Source: Algoriphagus resistens
GTDB lineage: Bacteria; Bacteroidota; Bacteroidia; Cytophagales; Cyclobacteriaceae
Direction of reading: 5' to 3'
Assembly (NCBI RefSeq): GCF_001442615.1
Contig: NZ_LMXN01000002.1
Span: 620,001-684,000 of the forward strand
DNA: 64,000 bases
Below are positions 45,889 through 53,376 of this stretch, piece after piece. Position 1 is the stretch's first letter. Each line of letters opens with the position of its first letter. A program made the translations under genes and the position numbers. The notes below the pieces were generated by a model, which did no database searches, was not told where the DNA came from, and saw only the letters and a program-made list of their open reading frames with translations.

Positions 45889-46476
45889 TTATTCATTATT
45901 AAGAAACTGGCGTCGAATTCGGCTGAGTGTGTCTTTTGTGACACCTAGGTAAGAGGCTATAATATGCTGTGGAAACCGTTTCACTAAATCGGGGTAAGAG
46001 CTTACAAAGGCAAGATATCGCTTTTCTGCTCCTGCACTTATCGAGGTCGTAAGCCTTTTTAGACTGGCAATACTATTCCTTTCGTCCATAATTCTGCTCG
46101 TCTCCGCAAATGCAGGGCAGCGCTGAAGCAGCTCCAGTACTCTTGGTCTTGAGATAAGCAAAAGCTCCGTATCTTCCCAGGCATCAATATTATAAATTGA
46201 AGGATTTGACGTTGTATAGCTTTCCCTGTCTCCTACCCACCAATTTTCAATGGATAATTGAACTACATATTCTTTACCCTTGTCATCCACCGTATACTGA
46301 CGCATTGCGCCACTTAGGATAAACCCAAAATATTTGCAGATTTCCCCTTCCTGTAAAAAATACTGTCTTTTACGTAGTCGTTTATGAGTAAAATAGCTCT
46401 TGACAATTTCAAAATCGCTTTTTGAAATACCACCAGGCGAATAGCTGTTGATATAGTCGAATAGTTGTTCCATCAT
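45889..46476 (-). CDS. Crp/Fnr-family transcriptional regulator
   Basis: A 195-residue protein. The N-terminal cyclic-nucleotide-binding-like fold (RQYFLQEGEICKYFGFILSG) lacks the residues needed for cAMP, as is usual in Bacteroidota members. The C-terminal part is a helix-turn-helix (FPQHIIASYLGVTKDTLSRI). It is divergent from the luciferase-like gene at 46866 and may control it. Confidence 0.92.
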   Translation of the reverse strand: MMEQLFDYINSYSPGGISKSDFEIVKSYFTHKRLRKRQYFLQEGEICKYFGFILSGAMRQYTVDDKGKEYVVQLSIENWWVGDRESYTTSNPSIYNIDAWEDTELLLISRPRVLELLQRCPAFAETSRIMDERNSIASLKRLTTSISAGAEKRYLAFVSSYPDLVKRFPQHIIASYLGVTKDTLSRIRRQFLNNE

Positions 46477-46865
46477 TTCCTCCGACAGTAAAATTAACCT
46501 TTTTTTATTACACTGTAGATCTTAGCGCAGGTGCCGGAAAATCCTTGAATTTTAAAAGCGAGAAAAGTAGTTAAGGTCATCTTGTAGACATTTGTATACG
46601 TTTTATTTCGACATATATCATCTTCATTTTAGTTGTTAAATCTGAACTTTGAAGAAAATACTTATGCCTTGATAAAGGGTGATGACATGCCTTAAATGAG
46701 CAGGATTAAGCTTTATATTTATCACGTATCAATTAATTATAGAAACATGATAATGTATTTTAGGACAATCAAGAATTCACGGAATTATCTGAATATAAGT
46801 ATTGGTCGGCGGGAGGACTACCGCCCAATGGGCTTTCATAATCAAGTAAACAACAAACAATACAA
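46477..46865. other. 389-base divergent intergenic region with a short hairpin
   Basis: Promoter region for the Crp/Fnr gene and the monooxygenase gene. At 46808-46825 GGCGG and CCGCC form a hairpin with an 8-base loop, extended by ATTG/CAAT arms. It lies about 40 bases before the monooxygenase start. No T run follows. Confidence 0.45.
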
Positions 46866-47888
46866 ATGGAAATAGGAATAGACAGTTTTGCATCTGCAAT
46901 GTATGGCAGCAGTAACCTCAATGGGGCAGATGCCATGGAACAGCTGCTGGACCGCATCGTGAAGGCGGATGAGGCCGGGCTAGATGTTTTTGGAATCGGT
47001 GAGCATCATAAGAAGGAATTTTTAGATTCTGCACCGGAAGTAATTCTCGCCGCTGCAGCTGCCAGAACCAAGAGGATTATATTAGGCAGCGCAGTAAAGG
47101 TATTGAGCACGGATGATCCTGTACGGGTGTACCAAAGCTTTGCCACCCTGGACCTGATATCCCGCGGACGTGCCGAATTGGTCGTTGGCCGTGGCTCTGC
47201 GATTGAAGCTTATCCTCTTTTTGGCTTCAACCTGAAGGACTATGATGCACTCTTTAAAGAAAAACTGGAGCTATTGCTCCAGGTTCGTGACAATGAATTT
47301 ACAACATGGTCGGGCAGGTTCAGGCCTGCAATGGACAACCAGCCCGTTTATCCAAGGGCACTGCAGGAAAAGCTGCCAGTCTGGCTTGGGGTTGGGGGTA
47401 CTCCTGAGTCTTTTGTCCGTGCGGGATCTTTAGGCCTGCCGCTGATGGTGGCGGTCATAGGGGGAGAAACCGAACGCTTCCGGCCTCTTGTGGACTTATA
47501 CCGCGAAGCAGGGCAAAAAGCAGGTTATTCACCAAATCAATTGAAAGTGGGGCTTCATTCACCGGGTTATGTGGCCGAAAGCACCGAGCAGGCAATTGCA
47601 GATTATTACCCTGGATATGCTGAGCTATGGACAAAATTAGGCAGAGAGCGAGGATGGCCACCGGTTACCCAATCGCAATTCAATACATTAATTGCTCCCA
47701 AAGGAGTACTCGTGGTAGGCGGGCCAGAACATGTTGCTGAAAAATTGCTTAGACATAGTAAAGCACTAGGTGGTATAGACCGGTTTACGTTTCAAATGGA
47801 TAATGCAGGTTTATCACACCTCCAATTGTTGCATTCCATTGAATTGATTGGTAAAAAGGTTATCCCACTTCTTCACCAATCAGTGTAA
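46866..47888 (+). CDS. LLM-class flavin-dependent oxidoreductase
   Basis: A 340-residue bacterial-luciferase-like TIM barrel. Typical segments: MEIGIDSFASAMYG, VFGIGEHHKKEFLDSAPEVI, IILGSAVKVLSTDDPVRVYQ, ISRGRAELVVGRGSAIEAYP and PVWLGVGGTPESFVRAGSLG. It uses FMNH2 and oxygen on an unknown organic substrate. Usual length. It is 18 bases upstream of the acetyltransferase-like gene, so three genes may form a unit. Confidence 0.93.
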   Translation: MEIGIDSFASAMYGSSNLNGADAMEQLLDRIVKADEAGLDVFGIGEHHKKEFLDSAPEVILAAAAARTKRIILGSAVKVLSTDDPVRVYQSFATLDLISRGRAELVVGRGSAIEAYPLFGFNLKDYDALFKEKLELLLQVRDNEFTTWSGRFRPAMDNQPVYPRALQEKLPVWLGVGGTPESFVRAGSLGLPLMVAVIGGETERFRPLVDLYREAGQKAGYSPNQLKVGLHSPGYVAESTEQAIADYYPGYAELWTKLGRERGWPPVTQSQFNTLIAPKGVLVVGGPEHVAEKLLRHSKALGGIDRFTFQMDNAGLSHLQLLHSIELIGKKVIPLLHQSV

Positions 47889-47906
47889 CGGCTTAAAAAA
47901 AGAACC

Positions 47907-48191
47907 ATGGAAATATTATTAAAAGAAGATGGTGCTAAAGGCTTTGCAATGGCACGGGATAAGGGTAAACGCGCAGGGATAATGACCTATTCCATCGCAG
48001 GGCCGGAATTGATTATCATAGACCATACAGAAATTGAGCAAGCTTATAATGGTAAAGGTGTAGGCAAGAAACTGCTTTACAAAACTGTAGAAATGGCCAG
48101 AGAGAAAAACAGAAAAATTATTCCCCTTTGTCCTTTTGCAGCAGCTATGTTCAAAAAATTGAAAGACATCAGGGACGTATTAAAATCCTAA
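47907..48191 (+). CDS. GNAT-like acetyltransferase, YjdJ type
   Basis: A 94-residue minimal N-acetyltransferase. The core is GIMTYSIAGPELIIIDHTEI, then EQAYNGKGVGKKLLYKTVEM with the acetyl-CoA loop GKGVGKK, and KIIPLCPFAAAMFKK. In E. coli the homologue YjdJ lies beside YjdI, as here. Substrate unknown. Confidence 0.9.
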   Translation: MEILLKEDGAKGFAMARDKGKRAGIMTYSIAGPELIIIDHTEIEQAYNGKGVGKKLLYKTVEMAREKNRKIIPLCPFAAAMFKKLKDIRDVLKS

Positions 48192-48202
48192 ATTATTCGA
48201 TC

Positions 48203-48415
48203 ATGGAAACTATCAAAGAATACCAAAAAGACGATTTAACAATAGTCTGGAACGCAAAAAAGTGCATCCACGCCGGAGTCTGCGTTAAAATGCTCCCTAA
48301 GGTATATGAACCGAAAACAAAACCGTGGATTAAGCCTGAAAATGCCTCAAAACAGGAATTAAAGAGTCAAATAGCCAATTGTCCGTCAGGCGCATTGAGT
48401 TACAGCGGATCTTGA
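48203..48415 (+). CDS. YjdI-like (4Fe-4S)-binding small protein
   Basis: A 70-residue protein starting at METIKEYQKDDLTIVWNAKK; the longer frame from 48128 overlaps the previous gene and has no feature. The Cys pattern (KCIHAGVCVKML and IANCPSGAL) gives four ligands for a single cluster of the divergent ferredoxin (Fer4_19) type. It is 11 bases after the YjdJ-like gene, a conserved pairing. Confidence 0.9.
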   Translation: METIKEYQKDDLTIVWNAKKCIHAGVCVKMLPKVYEPKTKPWIKPENASKQELKSQIANCPSGALSYSGS

Positions 48416-48503
48416 ACTAAATCTATTCCAACATCACATTCTTATAAACATCTGTGCCATTTTTGGAGGCGCTACATCTGTTATAATTATTTCTAGTGTT
48501 ATG

Positions 48504-49208
48504 TTAAGTTAAAATTGACGGAAATAATTTTCTTGATTTTATTCTTGACTCTTTGGTTGTAAACCGCCAGTTTATTTTTGCTTCTTTGGTATTTCTCTGC
48601 TTTTGGCAGGCAGAGACTTCCTGTTCTACTTTCTCCTTGCAAGGGATATGTCTGTTCAGGCATTGCCCGTTCAGTACATGAAGCTCTATTTCTGCCATGT
48701 TCAGCCAGCTCCCGTGTTTAGGAGTAAATACAAATTCAAACCTGTCCCAAAGGCTTTTGGCTTCTTTTGGGCCAAAGTTCTCATAAAGAGCAGAGGCCGA
48801 ATGTGTCTTGAAATTATCCATTACCAACTTTATTTTTTCAGCATCCGGGCACATCTCCTCCGATATCCTTTTGATAAACATAGCCCAGTCCTGCTTTTCT
48901 TTAAAGTCGGTCACTTCCACCATCCTTTTTCCTGCCAGAGGTTCATTGGCCATAAAGATATTGACCATCCCGGGTCTTACATATTCAAAATCAACACGTG
49001 TTTCTCTGCCAGGCTCCATCGGTATGGGCGACCTTGCGCCGGAAATCAACGGTTTTGGCGATTCGTACATACAAATAACGGGTCTTTTGCTATCATAAGG
49101 CCGTTTGTAAACATCTAAAACCTGCTCCATTGGGGCTACGAATTCGCTGTTCCTGCCCGGAGGTATAACCCAGCCCCTTACTTTCCAGGGTTTAAGTTCG
49201 TTTTTTTT
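48504..49208 (-). CDS. IS630 transposase, C-terminal catalytic part (second frame), first catalytic Asp changed
   Basis: Continues the transposase after a -1 shift at the A8 run 49208-49201, reading LKPWKVRGWVIPPGRNSEFV and on. The DDE triad is PVICMYESPKPL (first position), KLVMDNFKTHS (second Asp), and SWLNMAEIELHVLNG (Glu). The first position reads Tyr (TAC, base 49067) where relatives have Asp (CMDES). One substitution therefore probably leaves the enzyme inactive. The rest of the domain is undamaged. Confidence 0.85.
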   Translation of the reverse strand, partial: KKNELKPWKVRGWVIPPGRNSEFVAPMEQVLDVYKRPYDSKRPVICMYESPKPLISGARSPIPMEPGRETRVDFEYVRPGMVNIFMANEPLAGKRMVEVTDFKEKQDWAMFIKRISEEMCPDAEKIKLVMDNFKTHSASALYENFGPKEAKSLWDRFEFVFTPKHGSWLNMAEIELHVLNGQCLNRHIPCKEKVEQEVSACQKQRNTKEAKINWRFTTKESRIKSRKLFPSILT

Positions 49209-49654
49209 AAAATGTTTCTGACTGAAACATAGGAGATGCTCTCGACATATTCCAATTCTACCATCTTGTCGGCCAAAAGCCTCAGTGACCACTTGGCATG
49301 GCCGACAGGAGGATCACTGCAGCATAGCTGGACCAGTTTGGCTTCCGTGTCCCCATCAATCTTCTTGTCGTAAATTCTGGAACTCGGCTTACGCTCCAAT
49401 ACACCTTCCAGACCTTCTTCCAGAAACCTTTTCTTGACCCGGTCAATGGTTCTCATACCAACCTTGAGCATTTTGCTTATCTGCTCGTTGGTAGCCTTAT
49501 CAGAATATTCTCCCTGATCACAGTTCAGCAGGATATAGGCTGCACGGTAAGTATGAGAGGTGTGGGACCCTTTATTGATGATAGACATAAGCTCATCAAC
49601 CTCTTCCCGGGTTAATTTTATCTCGTATCTTTTCATAGTTTCTTTTAAAGACAC
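49178..49654 (-). CDS. IS630 transposase, N-terminal helix-turn-helix part (first frame)
   Basis: A 158-residue frame. It has the paired helix-turn-helix domains: YSDKATNEQISKMLKVGMRT then VKKRFLEEGLEGVLERKP, and HAKWSLRLLADKMVELEYVE. It ends 23 codons into the overlap with the catalytic frame. The run AAAAAAAA before ACGAAC fits programmed -1 frameshifting, which is known for several IS families; a plain frameshift mutation is the alternative. Confidence 0.85.
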   Translation of the reverse strand: MSLKETMKRYEIKLTREEVDELMSIINKGSHTSHTYRAAYILLNCDQGEYSDKATNEQISKMLKVGMRTIDRVKKRFLEEGLEGVLERKPSSRIYDKKIDGDTEAKLVQLCCSDPPVGHAKWSLRLLADKMVELEYVESISYVSVRNILKKTNLNPGK

Positions 49655-49691
49655 AAGATAAATACGTCATTTCATAATTAACTTAACACTA

Positions 49692-49858
49692 GGTTCTTTA
49701 AGACCATTCTGGATTTCCAGAATGTTAGTAGGCAATTCTTGGTTTTCAAATTCTCTTCGGGAGGGGTTTCTGTTCAGCCAGTGATAATACCCACTTCTGG
49801 AAACCTGAAAGACTCGGCACATCTTCCCGACTGCAAATACCTGTTGGTTGTCTTTCAT
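49692..49858 (-). pseudogene. IS3-family transposase OrfB, 5' fragment
   Basis: Reads MKDNQQVFAVGKMCRVFQVS, then GYYHWLNRNPSRREFENQEL, the start of the HTH_21/rve transposase. Its start overlaps the orfA stop (ATGA). The frame breaks at the TA where the IS630 element begins; the DDE core is missing. Confidence 0.85.
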
Positions 49859-50172
49859 GAACCGGAATATTTGTTGTCGCTCTTCGAGAAGATGCCTACC
49901 GCCTTTTTTAGAATGTCCCTTTCTATCTCTGCTTCCTTTAAAGCTTTCTTCAATTGGGCTATTTCCCGCTGCTCGGCAGTCATAACGGGCTTTCCATTAC
50001 CGGCAAAACTGCCTTCTCCAGCGGATGAATACTCGCGACTCCACCGCCGTACCATATCGGCAGGAACACCAAGCTCACGGCTGATTTCATTGGAGGATTT
50101 TCCGCTTTTATGCAGTTCCACCACCATCAATTTGAAGTCTTTGTCAAAGGATCTTCTTTCTCTTTTTTTCAT
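49855..50172 (-). CDS. IS3-family transposase OrfA
   Basis: About 105 residues from ATG 50172 (MKKRERRSFDKDFKLMVVEL); a TTG 12 codons upstream is possible. Helix-turn-helix (GKSSNEISRELGVPADMVRR) and a leucine-zipper-like helix (LKKALKEAEIERDILKKAVG), as usual for OrfA. Intact, but without its OrfB partner the element cannot move. Confidence 0.88.
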   Translation of the reverse strand: MKKRERRSFDKDFKLMVVELHKSGKSSNEISRELGVPADMVRRWSREYSSAGEGSFAGNGKPVMTAEQREIAQLKKALKEAEIERDILKKAVGIFSKSDNKYSGS

Positions 50173-50348
50173 TGGTTCTAAGTTAAGGAGGCTTAACTTA
50201 CTGTCCAATCAAATGTAGCAGGTCCACACCTGGTTTACTTCATTTTCAGGTACTTTACGACGCCAGCAGTCTCCTGACTTGAATAACTATCCTCAAAGGG
50301 ACTTTTAATTCTATCCTTACATATAAGAATCAGAATATCCGTCGTTGA

Positions 50349-51266
50349 TCAACAGTCAACCAAATTGCAGGGAGCCGAAGCCGATTCCAACTGTATGGTA
50401 GGGTGTTGGATATGGTTCTTTTCCAAAAGGCTGTTTATAGCTGATAGAATTTTAGCTTCATCTGACTTCTCCATTGAATTTAACACCGCATGCAGCGAGG
50501 CTATATGATAGCTGCCATCCAACGTCCACACATGCACATCATGGACATTTTCTACCCCTTCAAGTTCAGAGAGTTCATGCTGAAGTTGCGCCAGATTTAC
50601 CTGTTCCGGAACAGCCTGAAGTAATATCCCCATGGTCCCAACCAGGTTTTTAACCGCATTGAAACCTATAAATACCGAAATAGCCAAGGTCAGCGCACCA
50701 TCTATCCAGTACCAGCCGGTAAAGTACATGATACCTGCCCCGATCAGCACCGCAAGCCATCCCAACAGATCCTCCAGTAAATGAAGCATAATCGCCTTGC
50801 TGTTATGATCTTCCGGATGGGTGTGGCCGTGATGGTGCGAATGGGTTCCTGAATTTTTGATCCGAAGAAAGGCAAAGCCATTGACAGCGATTCCCAACAC
50901 GGCCAGTCCTAACATTCCTGTACTGTTTACAGGTTCAGGATCAAAGAAAGATCCGATTGCGCTTATACACATCACCACTGCCCCGATCAATAAAAAGAGG
51001 GACATTCCTATAGCTGATAGCAGGGAAAACCTTCTGTAACCATAAGAGAACCCTGTTGTCCGCTTTTTGCCAGAGAGCTTTTCCAGCAACACAGCTGTCC
51101 CGATGGCAAGCGCATCCATAAAGTCGTGAAAGGCGTCAGCAACTATGGCTGTGGAGTTGGTCAGCACTCCTCCGGCTACTTCGATGACCGAGAATAACAG
51201 GTTGAGCCAAAAAGCCAAAGAAAGCCCGTTGTCGCCTGAATGGCTATGCCCATGATGATGTCCCAT
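50349..51266 (-). CDS. Cation diffusion facilitator (zinc-type) efflux transporter
   Basis: A 305-residue CDF protein with six transmembrane helices. His-rich N-terminus (GHHHGHSHSGDN) and cytoplasmic loop (THSHHHGHTHPEDH). The metal site is formed by AFHDFMD in helix 2 and HLLEDLLG in helix 5, the HxxxD pairs of Zn/Cd exporters such as CzcD/ZitB. The C-terminal cytoplasmic domain reads GVENVHDVHVWTLDGSYHIA. It exports Zn(II) or similar ions by proton antiport. It lies 38 bases before a siderophore-interacting flavoprotein gene in the minus direction. Confidence 0.94.
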   Translation of the reverse strand: MGHHHGHSHSGDNGLSLAFWLNLLFSVIEVAGGVLTNSTAIVADAFHDFMDALAIGTAVLLEKLSGKKRTTGFSYGYRRFSLLSAIGMSLFLLIGAVVMCISAIGSFFDPEPVNSTGMLGLAVLGIAVNGFAFLRIKNSGTHSHHHGHTHPEDHNSKAIMLHLLEDLLGWLAVLIGAGIMYFTGWYWIDGALTLAISVFIGFNAVKNLVGTMGILLQAVPEQVNLAQLQHELSELEGVENVHDVHVWTLDGSYHIASLHAVLNSMEKSDEAKILSAINSLLEKNHIQHPTIQLESASAPCNLVDC

Positions 51267-51303
51267 ATCAACTATAATTAGTTAGTGTTGTTCAGTTATT
51301 TCT

Positions 51304-52014
51304 TTAAAGTCCTTTTTTACCTTCCAGCCAATACCCCTGGTGGCTGGCTTTACCCTTTGCTTTGTTTTTCACAACCTTCCGGAAGGTCTGGACAGATCTT
51401 ACATTACCGGTCAGTACAAAACGTGCCTCATTCCAGCCCAGCTGATTAAAAACGGGGAGCCTACTGACCCATTCCCCATTTCTGAAGGAGCCATCTTTTG
51501 GAAAAACAGTATAATTCTCCAAACCCAGCATGGCAGGCGCATTGCTGTTTGCTTCATCCAGCTCAAAGGAAAACTGGAACAGATGGTGGTTTCGTCGGAG
51601 AACTGGCAGAAAAGCACAGGCTAGTCCCAATGAAGTTTCGTCTCCGAAGATGAGGTACCGCTTGATTGCTGGGTCATATTCCTTCCTTCCTCTCGGACCG
51701 GTGATGAACAGTTCATCCCCTATTTTCAAGGCATCTATAACACGGCTTCCTATCCCGTTGCCATGTATGTGAAATACAAAATCCATAATTCCCTCCTTTA
51801 CATCATAATAGGCTACCGTGTAGTTTCTATACTCCGTTTCGCTGACCCTTATGACATTGGCATAACCGATCTGGAAGTTCATCCGGTCAATTTGGCCTTG
51901 AAAACGGATTTTCTTTAGTTGGGGGCTAATCAAGGAAATCTTCACGACCCGTACCTTGGGCACCATAAGACCTTTAACTAAATCCCCTACCCATTTTGGC
52001 ATACTTGATATCAT
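51304..52014 (-). CDS. Siderophore-interacting protein (FAD-dependent ferric reductase)
   Basis: A 236-residue protein of the ViuB/YqjH family, cytosolic, using a flavin to release iron from siderophores. The FAD-binding part has YRNYTVAYYDVKEGIMDFVF then HGNGIGSRVIDAL, and the NAD-binding part has LFITGPRGRKEY and ARFVLTGNVRSVQTFRKVV. A shorter C-terminus than E. coli YqjH, as often in Bacteroidota. It is 91 bases downstream of an AraC regulator on the same strand. No siderophore receptor is visible nearby. Confidence 0.9.
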   Translation of the reverse strand: MISSMPKWVGDLVKGLMVPKVRVVKISLISPQLKKIRFQGQIDRMNFQIGYANVIRVSETEYRNYTVAYYDVKEGIMDFVFHIHGNGIGSRVIDALKIGDELFITGPRGRKEYDPAIKRYLIFGDETSLGLACAFLPVLRRNHHLFQFSFELDEANSNAPAMLGLENYTVFPKDGSFRNGEWVSRLPVFNQLGWNEARFVLTGNVRSVQTFRKVVKNKAKGKASHQGYWLEGKKGL

Positions 52015-52105
52015 CTGTTACAGCTTTTAGTCCACTGCAAAGAAACGGGTAGCCAAAGAGGCAAACAAGGGTAATAAGGGGGTAGCTATTGGACTAATCG
52101 CGGTT

Positions 52106-52951
52106 TTACCTGCGAAATGCCAAGGGAGTCATTCCGGCAACCTTGGCAAAGAGTCTTGAAAAATAAGGATAATCCTCATAGCCAAGTTCTCCGGCAATTT
52201 CCTTTACGGATTTATCAGAATGGTAAAGCAGACGTTTGGCTTCCAGAATGATCCGTTGCTGAATATGGTAAGACACAGATTGACCTGTAGCCTTTTTCAC
52301 ACATTCATTCAGGTAAGCCGTAGAAATGTTCAGCAGCTGGGCATAGGATGCAGGCCTTTTAAGCCTGGGAAAATTATGCTCCAGCCCCGCTTTAAAAGCC
52401 TTGTTGATTTCCGCAAAGCGTGGGGAATAATCCTTTGCTTTATCCTTTCCCAGGTATTGGGAAACAACCAACGCGACCAATACATTACAACTATCCTTCA
52501 ATAATGACCGATAGAGCCTTTCTTGCTTCCTTGCAGTGAATTTGATACAAAGGGATACCGTCTCGGAAATCAATGTGAAAGTTTCCTGATCCATAACCAT
52601 TGGACCTGCCGGGGCAATCTCCTCAAGCAATTTTAAATACTCAGGATTCAGGTTTTCATTATTGATTGCCCAACCTGCCACCACACCTTTGTCCACCGAA
52701 TCCATCTTATGTACCTGGGAAGGGTGGATATAAACCAAAGAGAGTGCTTCCATCTGATACCGCTGAAAATCAATTTCTATCGGAGTCATTCCTTCTTCCT
52801 GGCAGAAAAACAAATGAAAATCGTGTCTGTGCGCATACGCTGCCTCCTTGAAAATACGGTTATTTTTTATCGCTATTCTGCCAAAGGCAACTCCGTGTTC
52901 CGACTCTTCGGAGAGTGTATTTACTGGAATGGATGTAGACTTTTTAGGCAT
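52106..52951 (-). CDS. AraC-family transcriptional regulator
   Basis: A 281-residue regulator. The N-terminal part is a cupin-like ligand domain (AHRHDFHLFFCQEEGMTPIE). The C-terminus has two helix-turn-helices (YAQLLNISTAYLNECVKKAT and VKEIAGELGYEDYPYFSRLF). In line with the siderophore-interacting protein gene, which it probably controls. Confidence 0.92.
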   Translation of the reverse strand: MPKKSTSIPVNTLSEESEHGVAFGRIAIKNNRIFKEAAYAHRHDFHLFFCQEEGMTPIEIDFQRYQMEALSLVYIHPSQVHKMDSVDKGVVAGWAINNENLNPEYLKLLEEIAPAGPMVMDQETFTLISETVSLCIKFTARKQERLYRSLLKDSCNVLVALVVSQYLGKDKAKDYSPRFAEINKAFKAGLEHNFPRLKRPASYAQLLNISTAYLNECVKKATGQSVSYHIQQRIILEAKRLLYHSDKSVKEIAGELGYEDYPYFSRLFAKVAGMTPLAFRR

Positions 52952-53376
52952 AGTTCAGTGTTTCCATTTATACGCAAATGTCCATTCACTCTGTATAGGC
53001 AATAGATTTTCTCCGAAATTACCGGTGAACCTAAAACTCCTGCCCATGCACAGAATAAAAAATTTAGGATTGGATCAAGAATTAAAGGTATAAAAGTCCG
53101 CCCCTAAGAAAATGTATTTTATCAAGTTTTTATCTTCTAAATACGTAAACACATTACCTATTTCAGTTTAAAAATCTTATAAATTATAATTCCACAGGAT
53201 TTGACCAATTTATCCTTGAATAATATGGAATAATCTCCCCATTGATACTTTTTAAAATTCTCAGCCTGCTTAAATATCTCCATACACTCCATCGCACCCG
53301 GTTTACATCATTTTCCAGCGTTTTACTAGGCCGGCAGTCCACTCAGCTTATCCTTTTTTAACTATTTTTGCTTCAG
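52952..53376. other. 425-base divergent intergenic region
   Basis: Separates the AraC and topoisomerase genes. It includes a stretch at 53300-53348 that resembles 50232-50280 (GGTTTAC.TCATTTTC and GCC.GCAGTC shared in order). No gene or clear promoter element otherwise. Confidence 0.45.

Larger units (their letters stand above)
48496..49689 (-). mobile_element. IS630-family insertion sequence, 1194 bases
   Basis: Both ends read GTGTTA[T/A]GTTAA inwards (bases 48496 and, on the other strand, 49689), and each is flanked by TA (48494-48495 and 49690-49691), the target used by IS630 elements. The transposase lies in two frames on the minus strand. On the right it interrupts an IS3-family transposase gene; the left flank does not continue that gene. 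Confidence 0.85.
49692..50218 (-). mobile_element. IS3-family element, truncated by the IS630 insertion
   Basis: Contains an intact orfA and the first 55 codons of orfB in the usual overlapping order. The 3' part of orfB and the left end of the element are absent from the window. The outer boundary is only approximate; AAGTTAAG-GAGG-CTTAACTT at 50180-50199 may belong to its end. Confidence 0.7.
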
